A DNA stretch of 60,425 nucleotides from Planctomycetaceae bacterium (GTDB lineage: Bacteria; Planctomycetota; Planctomycetia; Pirellulales; Pirellulaceae), in contig SYJV01000454.1 in assembly GCA_005798335.1 (NCBI GenBank), positions 1-60,425 of the forward strand. Direction: 5' to 3'. Position 1 is the stretch's first letter, and each line of letters opens with the position of its first letter. The notes below the pieces were generated by a model. The model searched no databases. It was given only the letters and a program-made list of their open reading frames with translations, and was not told where the DNA came from. The translations under genes and the position numbers were made by a program. Below, one piece after another: positions 51,520 to 60,226 of this stretch.

Positions 51520-52736
51520 CGGTCAAGCTCCGCCGCGATGATATTCAAACTTCCCAGCACGGCCACGACATCGCTGAGCATGCAACCGCGAATCAACTGT
51601 GGAAATAACGCAAAGTGGACTAACGACGGCGGTCGCGTGCGCGCTCGATATGGGCGAAAGGTCCCATTGGATACGAGGAAAAATCCCAGTTCGCCGTTCG
51701 GTGACTCGGTTGCCGCGTACAAACTGCCAGGTTCGCACGGCATTTGACGATTAGGCATGATCGATTCGAAGTGATGGATCAGTCCCTCGATGCTTTGGTA
51801 GACCTCGCGCTTTTCGGGCATGAATTCTTTACCTGTTCCATCGGCGAAGATTGGGCCACTGGGAAGTTTCTCCAAAGCCTGCTGGATAATCTTGACCGAT
51901 TCCAGCATTTCCAACATGCGCACCGAGTATCGCGAAAAACAATCCCCTTCACGACTGCAAACAATGTCGAAATCCAGATCCGCGTACGCCAAGTACGGTT
52001 CGTCCCGGCGCAAATCGCGAACTACTCCACTGGCTCGAGCCACCGGTCCCGTAGCGCCGCCGGAAATTGCCGCTTCCTTAGATAGAACTCCGACTCCGCG
52101 CGTGCGTTCGACGAAAATGCGATTGCGAGTTATCAACTTATCCATATCGGCGAAGGTCTTATCGAAGCCTTGCACGAATTCGCGGAGCATGGCGATCGCG
52201 TCGTCGTTCACATCGAACAACAAACCGCCGACGCGCGTGTAACTGGTATGAAAGCGCTGGCCAGTGACCCGTTCGCATATTTCAAAGATGCGTTCACGCT
52301 CGTTGTTGGCGTACATGAATGCGGAGATGCCTCCCAAGTCGAGAATGCAAGCTCCAACGCACAACAAGTGATCGTGAATCCGCATCAACTCCGCGAAGAT
52401 CGTGCGCAGATATTTGCAGCGCGGAGTGAGTTCGATATCCAATAGCTTTTCGACTGCGTGATGCCACGCGATTTCATTGGCCATCGGAGAAACGTAGTTC
52501 ATCCGATCGACGATCGTGACGTACTGGTTAAAGTCCAGTACCTCAGCCAGCTTTTCAAAACCACTGTGGAGAAATCCGATATCCGGCTCCGCGTCCACGA
52601 CCTCTTCGCCATCGACCGTCAACAACAGCCGAAGCGTCGTATGTGTCGCGGGGTGCTGCGGACCGAAGTTCAACGTCCACAAGCCTTCCCGTCGACCATA
52701 TTCGTCGACTTCGTCTTCAGTCAGATGCATGGGCAT
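51516..52736 (-). CDS. nuoD: NADH-quinone oxidoreductase subunit D
   Basis: 49-kDa-type subunit that forms the quinone pocket with NuoB (406 residues). Motifs include FGPQHPATHTTLRLLL (with the His near the quinone head), IGFLHSGFEKLAE, RMNYVSPMANE, and PSLVHFALFPQLIRGCMLSDVVAVLGSLN near the end. It is separate from nuoC, not fused as in E. coli. It is followed directly by nuoE with a 4-nt overlap. Confidence 0.96.
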   Translation of the reverse strand: MPMHLTEDEVDEYGRREGLWTLNFGPQHPATHTTLRLLLTVDGEEVVDAEPDIGFLHSGFEKLAEVLDFNQYVTIVDRMNYVSPMANEIAWHHAVEKLLDIELTPRCKYLRTIFAELMRIHDHLLCVGACILDLGGISAFMYANNERERIFEICERVTGQRFHTSYTRVGGLLFDVNDDAIAMLREFVQGFDKTFADMDKLITRNRIFVERTRGVGVLSKEAAISGGATGPVARASGVVRDLRRDEPYLAYADLDFDIVCSREGDCFSRYSVRMLEMLESVKIIQQALEKLPSGPIFADGTGKEFMPEKREVYQSIEGLIHHFESIMPNRQMPCEPGSLYAATESPNGELGFFLVSNGTFRPYRARTRPPSLVHFALFPQLIRGCMLSDVVAVLGSLNIIAAELDR

Positions 52737-52754
52737 AAGGATCCAATCCCACCT

Positions 52755-53252
52755 CTAGCTTGAGGCTCGTGTTATAACCGGAAAATTGTGCCGCTCGCCG
52801 CGTCCTTGCACTGGATAATCTTTTCGAAGTGGATGAGCTGCGAACTGTTCCGGCAGCAATAGGCGTTTCATGTTCGGATGGCCGCGAAAGCGAATGCCGA
52901 ACATGTCGAAGACTTCACGCTCCAGCCAATCCGCCGACTTCCAAAGCGAATATACTGAATCGATCTCAAGTTCCGGCTCGTTCAAAAAAACCGACGCAAT
53001 CAAGCGCTGGGACGTGTCTACATTCAGCAGAAAATAGACCACTTCAAAGCGATCCTTGGCACCTTCGTACTCCAGTCGATCGACTGCGGTAACGTCCACC
53101 AACATGTTCATGTGGAGCGAATCGCGCAGAACGCGCATCGTTGGGAGCAGGTCCTCGCGGACCATGGTCAGATGCCGCTGGCCGCGAAACTCGGACCACT
53201 CACGGCACCTTCCAGGCAGCAGTTCATTCACGCGTTCTTCACAAGAAAACAT
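52755..53252 (-). CDS. nuoC: NADH-quinone oxidoreductase subunit C
   Basis: 30-kDa-type peripheral subunit (165 residues) ending with the family signature WLEREVFDMFGIRFRGHPNMKRLLLPE and HPLRKDYP. Its ATG follows the nuoB stop with no gap, and nuoD begins 18 nt downstream. It is structural and binds no cofactor. Confidence 0.95.
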   Translation of the reverse strand: MFSCEERVNELLPGRCREWSEFRGQRHLTMVREDLLPTMRVLRDSLHMNMLVDVTAVDRLEYEGAKDRFEVVYFLLNVDTSQRLIASVFLNEPELEIDSVYSLWKSADWLEREVFDMFGIRFRGHPNMKRLLLPEQFAAHPLRKDYPVQGRGERHNFPVITRASS

Positions 53253-53852
53253 CTAGTGCCTTGGGTTGTAAATGGGAAGCTTGAGCGCCAGCCGATCGCG
53301 CAGGCGAATTCGGCCAAGCTCATCAGAATCAAAACGATCGGGACCTTTGGGAGTTGTCTGCTGTAAGAACTCGCTGGCATTTAACGTGCCCGTCGACTGT
53401 ATCTTCTCTTGAAGATCGATGACCGCGCGGATCAATTGTTCGGGGCGTGGCGGACAGCCAGGAATGTAAACATCGACTGGCATGAAACGGTCGACACCTT
53501 GAACGACTGCGTAGGTATCGAAAACGCCGCCCGTACAAGCGCACGCCCCCATCGAAATGCACCATTTGGGTTCCGGCATTTGCAACCAAATCCTTTGCAG
53601 CACCGGCAGCATCTTCATCACTACTCGTCCGGCGACAATCATTAAGTCGCATTGCCGAGGTGTGAATCGCATGACTTCGGAACCAAAGCGCGACAGATCG
53701 TGACGACTGGCCGACGCCGCCATCAACTCGATGCCACAGCAGGCGGTCGCAAATGGCATTGGCCACAGACTGTTCTTGCGCGCCCAATTAGCTGCCGCAT
53801 CCAGCTTGGTCCACAAGATGCTGTCGCCGCGCTCGCTCAGTTGCTTCGCCAT
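53253..53852 (-). CDS. nuoB: NADH-quinone oxidoreductase subunit B
   Basis: Carries the terminal [4Fe-4S] cluster N2 that reduces quinone (199 residues). The ligands are in ACCGIELM (the tandem Cys), [10 protein letters not shown] and PGCPPRPE. The ATG at 53852 is preferred over further upstream codons, because GGAAAGG lies at good Shine-Dalgarno distance and the conserved N-terminus starts here. It therefore overlaps the nuoA 3' end by 16 nt. Confidence 0.95.
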   Translation of the reverse strand: MAKQLSERGDSILWTKLDAAANWARKNSLWPMPFATACCGIELMAASASRHDLSRFGSEVMRFTPRQCDLMIVAGRVVMKMLPVLQRIWLQMPEPKWCISMGACACTGGVFDTYAVVQGVDRFMPVDVYIPGCPPRPEQLIRAVIDLQEKIQSTGTLNASEFLQQTTPKGPDRFDSDELGRIRLRDRLALKLPIYNPRH

Positions 53853-54217
53853 CGAAAAACGCCTTTCCGCCACGCATACAAATAGGCCAGCGCCACTGAG
53901 CCTATCAACGACAGCATGACGATGAGCACACTTAATCGCGCCGAGTCCGGTAGTCCCGTATTGGACTTTAGAACCACAGCCCAAAGATAGATGTAAAGCA
54001 ATTCGACATCGAAGACGATGAACAGAATCGCAATCAGGTAGAACTTGATGCTCAGCGGGCTGCGCGTGTCGCCAATCGGATCCATGCCTGATTCGTAAGG
54101 CATGTCCTTGACCGGCGTTGGCTTTCGCGGGGCAATCAGATGCGGTGCCACCAGAGTAAAACTGGCGAACCCGAGAACCGCCAACGCATAAATGAAAATT
54201 GGCAAAAACTCAGACAA
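53837..54217 (-). CDS. nuoA: NADH-quinone oxidoreductase subunit A
   Basis: Three-helix membrane subunit (126 residues) with the conserved loop [13 protein letters not shown] (about 39-51), which contains the Cys-free Ser variant of the usual ECG motif, and [24 protein letters not shown]. It is the first gene of the nuo operon. The start is a TTG at 54217 with GAGG about 13 nt upstream. A CRP-like palindrome lies 30-47 bp upstream. Confidence 0.93.
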   Translation of the reverse strand: MSEFLPIFIYALAVLGFASFTLVAPHLIAPRKPTPVKDMPYESGMDPIGDTRSPLSIKFYLIAILFIVFDVELLYIYLWAVVLKSNTGLPDSARLSVLIVMLSLIGSVALAYLYAWRKGVFRWRSN

Positions 54218-54246
54218 GATTTACTGCCTCGCGGCGCAATTACAAC

Positions 54247-54264
54247 TTGTGAAGTATTTCACAA
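54247..54264. promoter_or_regulatory. CRP/FNR-family-like palindrome upstream of nuoA
   Basis: TGTGA-N6-TCACA, a perfect match to the E. coli CRP half-sites, extended by T and A on each side. It lies 29 bp before the nuoA start codon. Its position close to or after the expected transcription start would fit repression or a promoter-proximal activator; no firm -10 or -35 was identified. Confidence 0.5.
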
Positions 54265-54344
54265 ACTATGATCTCAGTAATCTTATCGGCAGAATCCCAT
54301 TTGCAACATCGGCGAGACGGCTGCAAGTTGAGTGAAATCATCAC

Positions 54345-54438
54345 TATACCAATGACGGCCAAGAGTGGCCGTCTTACATTTTGGCTGCTGCAAGGGCCGT
54401 CCAGTGTAAGACGGCCACTTTTGCCGTCATTTGGTATA
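54345..54438. repeat. Palindromic element upstream of nuo operon
   Basis: Arms 54345-54378 and 54405-54438 are near-exact reverse complements (TATACCAATGACGGC outer part, then AGTGGCCGTCTTACA). The 27-nt loop has an unrelated sequence. Nothing else was identified in 54439-54630. Confidence 0.7.
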
Positions 54439-54630
54439 TATGCCAAACTTCCGCAGCAACGGCATGTGCCAATACCCTTTTTCGTAATTAAGGGTATCGG
54501 TTATGCCATAAATCAAAAATGCAACTAGTATTAATTCCAACTTAGAGTCTTTCCGGAAACTGGTCTAATGGGTGGGATTTCTATGCGGGTTTCATGGATG
54601 GCAAGTCTACGCCGGCGACTGGCGGTGGAT

Positions 54631-54659
54631 TTGGCGTTGATCCGTCACGACGGTATACT
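54631..54659 (+). promoter_or_regulatory. Candidate sigma-70 promoter of hicBA
   Basis: TTGGCG (54631-54636) and TATACT (54654-54659) with an exact 17-bp spacer, 41 bp upstream of the hicB ATG. Confidence 0.55.
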
Positions 54660-54699
54660 TGGAGTGCAGCCAATTGACAGGAAATAATTAGGGGTGCCC

Positions 54700-54987
54700 A
54701 TGTTACGATATAAGGCCGGTTACAAATTTGTTGGTGGCGGCGTGCATGCGCAGATCGTGGACTTTCCCGCGGTCATTACTTGTGCGAACGACCTCAGCGA
54801 GGCGCGTCGCTTGCTAACGTCTGCGCTGCTCGACGTGTCGGAAACGCGGTTGGAACTCGGACAGCCGCTGCCAACTCCGAATCCAAAAATTACCGATCCT
54901 GCGATGGATTTCGAGGAACCCATCTACCTCCACATATGCGCAAGCAGCGAGGTCGAGCACGTACCGGCGGGAGAAGTCGCGACGTGA
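54700..54987 (+). CDS. hicB: HicB-family antitoxin
   Basis: Probable antitoxin of a type II toxin-antitoxin pair (95 residues). The HicB fold is seen in YKAGYKFVGGGVHAQIVDFPAVITCANDLSEARRLLTSALLD, the partial RNase-H-like domain typical of the family. No C-terminal DNA-binding helix-turn-helix is evident, as in short HicB forms. The start ATG at 54700 has AGGGG six nt upstream; GTG at 54694 is less likely. The hicA start overlaps its stop by 4 nt (GTGA), with the antitoxin gene first. Confidence 0.85.
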   Translation: MLRYKAGYKFVGGGVHAQIVDFPAVITCANDLSEARRLLTSALLDVSETRLELGQPLPTPNPKITDPAMDFEEPIYLHICASSEVEHVPAGEVAT

Positions 54988-55163
54988 AGCGAAAGGATCT
55001 CGCGAAGCATTTGCACCAGCACGGTTGTGAACTGTTGCGCGAAGGGCGCACTCACTCGGTGAATCCCGTCAACGAGCAGCAAGCCTCCATACCAAGGCAT
55101 CGCGAGATTAACGAGTACACCGCTCGCGGAATTTGTCGGCAACTCAGCATTCCCGAGCCATGA
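54984..55163 (+). CDS. hicA: HicA-family mRNA interferase toxin
   Basis: Short protein of 59 residues with the HicA double-stranded-RNA-binding-like fold: KRKDLAKHLHQHGCELLREG, then THSVNP with the likely catalytic histidine, then SIPRHREINEYTARGICRQLSIP. The spacing of these parts is as in known HicA toxins. It starts with GTG overlapping the hicB stop, which suggests translational coupling. It would cleave mRNA when free of HicB. Confidence 0.85.
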   Translation: MKRKDLAKHLHQHGCELLREGRTHSVNPVNEQQASIPRHREINEYTARGICRQLSIPEP

Positions 55164-55468
55164 TCGCCGACGCGAGTCTCGGTCTGGGGACAGTCCGTCT
55201 GGATCTTAAGTATGCGATGCAGTTCGCCAGGCCCACCATCAAGTAGATTGCGAAGCTTTCCGTCGCGACGTTTGACAACGGTTGGCCGACTTCACGAAGA
55301 AATCGTATGAAGCGCGAGAATTCTTGCAGCTTTGTCTAAAAATCGATTTGACTGCTGGTATTAAGGACTACTAGAATGCTCCCACCAAAAACGCTGAATT
55401 TGTTCCAATTTTTTGAAAAAGTTAAACACTTCCTCATTTTGATAAGCTGATTCCTGGAGAATTGTGCA
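55164..55468. other. Intergenic, no gene seen
   Basis: 305 bp between hicA and the CBS-domain gene. AT-rich from about 55370, where TTGAAA (55413-55418) and TTTGAT (55438-55443, 19-bp spacer) could form a weak promoter for the following gene. Confidence 0.35.
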
Positions 55469-55894
55469 ATGTTACTTAAGGAGATTCTTGCCACAAAGGG
55501 TCCAGCGGTCCACACGATTTCCCCATCCGATTCGATCATGGACACAGTACGCAAGATGGTTGAGCACAATTGCGGCTCACTGGTTGTCTGCAAAGGAGAA
55601 GAAATGGTTGGCATTATCTCGGAGCGCGACATCCTGCGCACGATCGCTGGATCGAGTGACCGTCTCGAAGAGATCTCGGTTGAGTCGCGGATGACGAAGA
55701 ACGTCTACAGCGGTTCTGCCAACGACAACATTAACGACACCAATGGTTTGATGTCCAAGCACCGTATCCGCCATCTGCCCGTTCTGGAAAACGGAAAATT
55801 GTGCGGCCTGATTTCGATCGGCGACCTGGTCAATGCCCAGCATCAAATGCTGTCGATGGAAAACCATATGCTAATGAGTTACATTCAAAGCTGA
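55469..55894 (+). CDS. CBS-domain pair protein
   Basis: Cytoplasmic protein of 141 residues made of two CBS motifs (about 10-65 and 80-135). Typical features are NCGSLVVCKGEEMVGIISERDILR and MSKHRIRHLPVLENGKLCGLISIGDLV. Tandem CBS domains bind adenine nucleotides and act as energy or ligand sensors. GGAG lies ahead of the start. It stands alone, followed by the element-A-like repeat. Confidence 0.93.
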   Translation: MLLKEILATKGPAVHTISPSDSIMDTVRKMVEHNCGSLVVCKGEEMVGIISERDILRTIAGSSDRLEEISVESRMTKNVYSGSANDNINDTNGLMSKHRIRHLPVLENGKLCGLISIGDLVNAQHQMLSMENHMLMSYIQS

Positions 55895-55907
55895 CAACAT
55901 AGGCTAT

Positions 55908-56012
55908 CGGAAATAACGAATACAAGCCCCATGCGTAAACGAACGCGTCAATCCGGGCACGGACACTGTCGTGTGCGTCGCGATTGTATTGGTACGAGCC
56001 CATCTGCCGCTC
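55908..56012 (+). repeat. Diverged copy of palindromic element A
   Basis: Matches 10303-10403 in the same orientation, with shared blocks CGAATACAAGCCC, GCGTCAATCC, TTGGTA and ATCTGCCGCTCG. The stem has lost most of its complementarity, so this is a decayed copy. Confidence 0.6.
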
Positions 56013-56060
56013 GAAACTAAAGCACCCACACATTCGCGATAACAACAACCGTGATCACCC

Positions 56061-56792
56061 AACAAATCAGGTCCAGGATTAGGTGCGGATTTTTCCGACG
56101 ATGCGTATCGCGAAACTGGTGTGGTGGTGGAAGACTCGGTCGCGATTTGGACGACTTCGGACTTGATTCTAAAGGTCCGGTCCCCGATAACTTCGGAAGT
56201 CGCTCTGCTGAAAACAGGCGCTTGGTTGATCAGCTTCATTTGGCCTGCTCAACAACCAGATCTGCTAGCGCAGTTTGCGGGCCATGGCTGCACTGTGCTG
56301 GCGATGGATTGCGTGCCGCGCATTTCGCGCGCACAAAAAATGGACGCGCTCAGCTCCATGGCTAACATAGCCGGGTACCGAGCGGTCATCGAGGCCGCGA
56401 ATCACTTCGGTCGTTTTTTTTCCGGACAGGTTACAGCCGCTGGGAAGATTTCTCCGGCGAATGTATTTGTTATTTGAGCAGGAGTCGCGGGACTGGCCTC
56501 GATCGGAGTCGCGACGGGACTGGGTGCGATCGTGCGCGCCAATGATACTCGGCCCGATGTCGCCAACCAGATTCGTTCGCTTGGGGCGGAGTTCGTACCC
56601 GTGCATTTCGACGAACAGGGCATTGGCGAAGGTGGTTACGCGAAATTGATGAGCGAGGGTTTTCAGAAGGCGCAGCGAGACGTCTTTGCTCGACAAGCGA
56701 TGGACGTGGACATCATCGTGACAACCGCCCAAATTCCAGGACGTCCGGCTCCTAAGTTGATCACCGCAGGGATGGTCGAATCCATGAAGCCG
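56061..56792 (+). pseudogene. pntAA: Remnant of NAD(P) transhydrogenase subunit alpha
   Basis: Translation in one frame gives GLGADFSDDAYRETG, DLILKVRSP, LLKTGAWLISFIWPAQQPD, VPRISRAQKMDALSSMANIAGYRAVIEAANHFGRFFSGQVTAAGKI, then TGA at 56475-56477 where the family has Gly of the GAGVAGL nucleotide motif. The same frame continues through LGAIVRANDTRP and VDIIVTTAQIPGRPAPKLITAGMVESMKPG to about 56792, where similarity stops. The N-terminal third and the rest of the Rossmann domain are missing, and pntAB and pntB are absent. Confidence 0.85.
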
Positions 56793-57010
56793 GGAATTGC
56801 TACTTCGGCGACGACTGGGTTGGTCGATTCGATGCCACCGGACAGGTACAATCGACCGTCAGAGATGCCGGTGCTGTGCGACGCGGTTTGCCCAAATAAT
56901 CGTGCGCGCTCGCTACAATTGTGGCTAGCTGTGCAAAGGCACCAGCACCCAAGACGCCGCTGGCGATTGGCACCGTCGGCAAAATGGTCACCGGAAGGTA
57001 ACTGACGAGC

Positions 57011-58069
57011 ATGCAAGATCGATCGTTTGATGCCATTCGGCTGGATGCTATTTCTGTATCGATCGGTCCTGCTAGCATTTTGCATCAGATCTCGCTGGCG
57101 GTAGCCGAAGGCGAGCGGTTGGTCCTGCTTGGAAGGAGTGGCTCTGGCAAAACAACGTTGCTGCGCGTGATCGCTGGTCTAGAAAATCCAACCCGCGGTC
57201 AGATTTGGATCAACGGAGTCGATGGAGCCTCGCTGGCCGCGTCCCGGCGCGGCATTTCGATGGTATTCCAGGACTATGCCGTTTATCCTCAGTTAACCGT
57301 CGTCGAAAATCTACGCGCCTCGCTGGGATCGCGCAAGCTGGCACGGCGCGAACAATCCCAGCGCATCGAGGAAATGCTTGCCTGGCTGCAAATCGAGGAT
57401 CTCGCTCAACGCACACCGGCGGAACTGTCGGGCGGCCAATTACAGCGAGTGGCGCTAGCGAAAGCGATTGTCAATCGCCCGCGAATTCTGTTGCTTGATG
57501 AACCATTCAGCCAAGTAGACTCTCCGCTGCGCGACGAATTACGCGAGCTGGTTTTGCGAACCCACCGACAATTTCCGATGACGATGGTGGTGGTAACCCA
57601 CGATGCTCTCGATGCAATGCGGTTGGGCAATCGCGTTGCAATTCTCGATCATGGTTCCATCCTCGAACGCGGCTGCTTGGAAGAAGTGTACGCTCGTCCT
57701 CAATACCGATTGACAGCAGAACTACTCAGTCCAATTGGTTTTAACAGGATTCGAATTGGCGCTAACGACTTATCTTCACAGTTACTTTGGGAACAATTCC
57801 AAGGTGATGTGCCGCGCGATGCGATTGAGCTGGGGTTCCGCCCAGAATCAGTGCGACTACAGGACCAGTTGGAAATCGATCCTGAGTTTCGCGGCTTGCG
57901 TTTGTCGGGCGAGCTGAGTGAAACGACTTCCGTCGGCTTTGCCAAGTTGGTAACGATTCTTGTTGGCCAGCAGCAGATTCGTGCACTAGTAGACCGGAAT
58001 TCCCAGCCAATTAAACCATCAATCGTATTAACGGTGGATGCTGCCGATTTGCTGATGTTTGACAAATAG
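57011..58069 (+). CDS. ABC transporter ATP-binding protein, MalK/UgpC-like
   Basis: A 352-residue ATPase. The ATPase core has Walker A GRSGSGKTT, Q-loop FQDYAVYPQLTV, signature LSGGQLQRVALAKA, Walker B ILLLDEPFSQVD and switch VVTHD. The C-terminal TOBE/MOBE-like domain (about 235-345; GFRPESVRL, VGFAKLVTI) is typical of importers of sugars, glycerol phosphate, or iron/polyamine. No permease or binding-protein gene is adjacent, so it may serve transporters encoded elsewhere. The start ATG at 57011 follows the pntAA remnant. Confidence 0.9.
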   Translation: MQDRSFDAIRLDAISVSIGPASILHQISLAVAEGERLVLLGRSGSGKTTLLRVIAGLENPTRGQIWINGVDGASLAASRRGISMVFQDYAVYPQLTVVENLRASLGSRKLARREQSQRIEEMLAWLQIEDLAQRTPAELSGGQLQRVALAKAIVNRPRILLLDEPFSQVDSPLRDELRELVLRTHRQFPMTMVVVTHDALDAMRLGNRVAILDHGSILERGCLEEVYARPQYRLTAELLSPIGFNRIRIGANDLSSQLLWEQFQGDVPRDAIELGFRPESVRLQDQLEIDPEFRGLRLSGELSETTSVGFAKLVTILVGQQQIRALVDRNSQPIKPSIVLTVDAADLLMFDK

Positions 58070-58163
58070 AAAATGTCCTCCGTTTTTGAACCACGCCGCC
58101 ATTTCCTCGGTAACTTTTGACGTTACGATTCATTTTCAGGTTAGGATTGAAGCAAATTTGTGG

Positions 58164-58227
58164 AAACTAGCGCTGCGAACGAACGGCTCAACGCGAGCGG
58201 ACTAACTTACTTTCGCAGCGATAGTTT
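58164..58227. repeat. Inverted repeat upstream of mnmA
   Basis: Arms 58164-58179 and 58212-58227 match at about 15 of 16 positions (AAACTAGCGCTGCGAA), with a 32-nt loop. Could be a leader hairpin or a small repeat relic. The rest of 58070-58266 is featureless. Confidence 0.4.
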
Positions 58228-58266
58228 GCCGAAGCTAATCAAAGAAGGTTTAGGTGTGTCATCACG

Positions 58267-59376
58267 GTGAAACGAGTTGTCTTGGCGATGAGCGGTGGCG
58301 TCGATAGTTCGGCTGCAGCGCATTTGCTGTTGGAGCAAGGTTACGATGTGGTCGGTGTATTCATGCGTCACGGCGAGGAATCGGCTGAAGCATGTAATTT
58401 GACATCGGGAGGCCCCAATCCGTTGCTGCCGATCTTGCAGGGGCGGATGGATCACAAGCAAGGTTGTTGCAGTGCCTCCGATGCGCTCGACGCGCGACGA
58501 GTCGCGGACAAACTGGGAATTCCTTTCTATGCGTTAGACCTGCAAGCAGATTTCTCGCGAATCGTCGATTATTTTGTCGATGAATATTCGCGTGGACGTA
58601 CTCCCAACCCGTGTGTTCAATGCAATAACTGGATCAAATTCGGGAGGTTGTTTGATTACGCCAACAGCATTGACGCCCAGTACGTCGCGACCGGCCATTA
58701 CGCTCAACTCATCGAACATGACGGTGAGCTCGCGTTGGTTCGAGGCGTCGACTCGACGAAAGACCAATCGTATGTTTTGGCTGGAATTGATCGCCAGTAC
58801 TTGCCCAGAATGCTGCTGCCGGTCGGCGGTTATCACAAGTCGGAGATTCGGCAAATCGCCGCCAAGGTTGGCTTGCGCGTCGCCAACAAACGCGATAGCC
58901 AGGAAATTTGCTTCGTTACCAGCGGTCATCATGGCGACTTCATCCGCGCTCGTCAGGCCGGCACAGGCACAGGCGAGATCGTCACCATCGACGGGGAAAT
59001 TGTCGGCCACCACGAAGGAATCGAAAGTTATACCATCGGCCAGCGCAAAGGATTGGGCATTGCCATGGGAGAACCCTATTTCGTAGTCCGCATCGAGCCA
59101 GATAGCCGGCGAGTCGTCATTGGACCAAGAGCAGCGTTACAGGAAAGAAACCTGACCGCGACGAAAGTCAACTGGCTGGTCCAACCTACCAACGAAAGGT
59201 TCTCTGCCAATGCGCAGATTCGTTACAACAGTGAAGCGCATCCGGCCGAAATCGAGCTTCATGACCGCAACACTATCCAAGTAACTTTTCATCAACCCAT
59301 TCTCGGCGTCACCCCAGGGCAGCTATGTGTAGTCTACGCAGATAATCGAGTGCTCGGCGGCGGTTGGATATCGTAG
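58267..59376 (+). CDS. mnmA: tRNA-specific 2-thiouridylase MnmA
   Basis: Installs the 2-thio group on U34 of tRNA-Glu, -Gln and -Lys (369 residues, family size). The P-loop is MSGGVDSS (about 8-15). The active-site cysteines are in TPNPCVQCN (about 116) and EICFVTSGHHGDF (about 215). Other family motifs are SKDQSYVLAGI-like STKDQSYVL and HHEGIESYTIGQRKGLGI. An insert (SGGPNPLLPILQGRMDHKQG, about 45-64) precedes GCCSASDA. The start is a GTG at 58267. A lone gene. Confidence 0.96.
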   Translation: MKRVVLAMSGGVDSSAAAHLLLEQGYDVVGVFMRHGEESAEACNLTSGGPNPLLPILQGRMDHKQGCCSASDALDARRVADKLGIPFYALDLQADFSRIVDYFVDEYSRGRTPNPCVQCNNWIKFGRLFDYANSIDAQYVATGHYAQLIEHDGELALVRGVDSTKDQSYVLAGIDRQYLPRMLLPVGGYHKSEIRQIAAKVGLRVANKRDSQEICFVTSGHHGDFIRARQAGTGTGEIVTIDGEIVGHHEGIESYTIGQRKGLGIAMGEPYFVVRIEPDSRRVVIGPRAALQERNLTATKVNWLVQPTNERFSANAQIRYNSEAHPAEIELHDRNTIQVTFHQPILGVTPGQLCVVYADNRVLGGGWIS

Positions 59377-59397
59377 TGATGCTATATGTATTGCACA

Positions 59398-59512
59398 AAC
59401 TGACCCAGACCGCAACTGGTTCCTCATGAGCACCGGTTATCACAAGTTACGCTGAACCAATACAAGGACTTGCTAACGTCGGACTTGGAGCAACTGCGGT
59501 CTGGATCAGTTG
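59398..59512. repeat. Degenerate inverted repeat between mnmA and thioredoxin gene
   Basis: Arms 59398-59423 and 59487-59512 share AACTGA-CCAGACCGCA in inverted orientation with several mismatches and about 63 bp between them. A probable decayed palindromic element. The rest of 59377-59587 shows nothing. Confidence 0.5.
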
Positions 59513-59587
59513 AGCCGACGGCCAGTCAGTGCGAGCCGTTTCGCTGATCCTGCCAAATTCATTTTTTGTTATTTAGAAGACTGAATC

Positions 59588-60226
59588 ATGTCGAACACTG
59601 AAGATCAGCGGATCCGTTCAACGTCGCTCTGGGCGTTGATGCTGGTGGCCATCACATTCGGCCTCGTCGTTTGCGTGGCTTTCATGTTTCTCTTCGTTCA
59701 TCCGGTACCACCCCTGGACGCAGCTACGGCAGAACGCATGAAACTATCCGAGGATAACCTCGAAGCGATGGTTGGTCATCCTGCTCCGGAGTTTCGAGGG
59801 GGAGAATGGATTGCTGGAGGAAAGCCTGATGTCGCTGGCAAACCATATCTGCTCTTCTTCTGGGCCACCTGGTGTTCAGCTTGTGATCGATATCAGGACG
59901 ATCTGAATGAGCTCGCTGCCAACGGCGCGATTGTTATAGGAATGCATCCCGGTGGAACAGAGGCCAGCGACGTACAAATCGCCATCGAAGAAATGCAGCT
60001 CTCTTATCCAACATTCCTGTCAACGGATGCTAGTGGCCCATCGGCGCCGGTCTCCGGATACCCTGTCGCCCTTTTTCCTTACTCAATTGTTGTCGATGCT
60101 AATGGTTTCGTGGTCGAGCGCGGTGAAGGCCTGAAAGAGTCGAAAAAGAAACTCCTTGAACTGATGCAACAATCTTCGGCGTCGAAAAAGCGGTCGAATT
60201 CTGATGGCCACAGTACAACGGAATGA
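59588..60226 (+). CDS. Membrane-anchored TlpA-like thioredoxin
   Basis: A 212-residue protein with one N-terminal helix (about 13-37) and a periplasmic thioredoxin-like domain. The redox motif is WATWCSACDRY (Cys about 98 and 101), and the cis-proline region is in ALFPYSIVVDANG. A disordered polar C-terminus follows. It resembles TlpA/ResA reductases that act on cytochrome or other exported thiols; the partner is unknown. No gene is evident in 60227-60425, apart from weak open frames on the other strand. Confidence 0.88.
   Translation: MSNTEDQRIRSTSLWALMLVAITFGLVVCVAFMFLFVHPVPPLDAATAERMKLSEDNLEAMVGHPAPEFRGGEWIAGGKPDVAGKPYLLFFWATWCSACDRYQDDLNELAANGAIVIGMHPGGTEASDVQIAIEEMQLSYPTFLSTDASGPSAPVSGYPVALFPYSIVVDANGFVVERGEGLKESKKKLLELMQQSSASKKRSNSDGHSTTE

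Noticed and set aside
56800-57078. Minus-strand frame LPTVPIASGVLGAGAFAQ
   Set aside because: Antisense to the pntAA relic and ABC ATPase start, with no start signal. Its Gly-rich stretch is coincidental.
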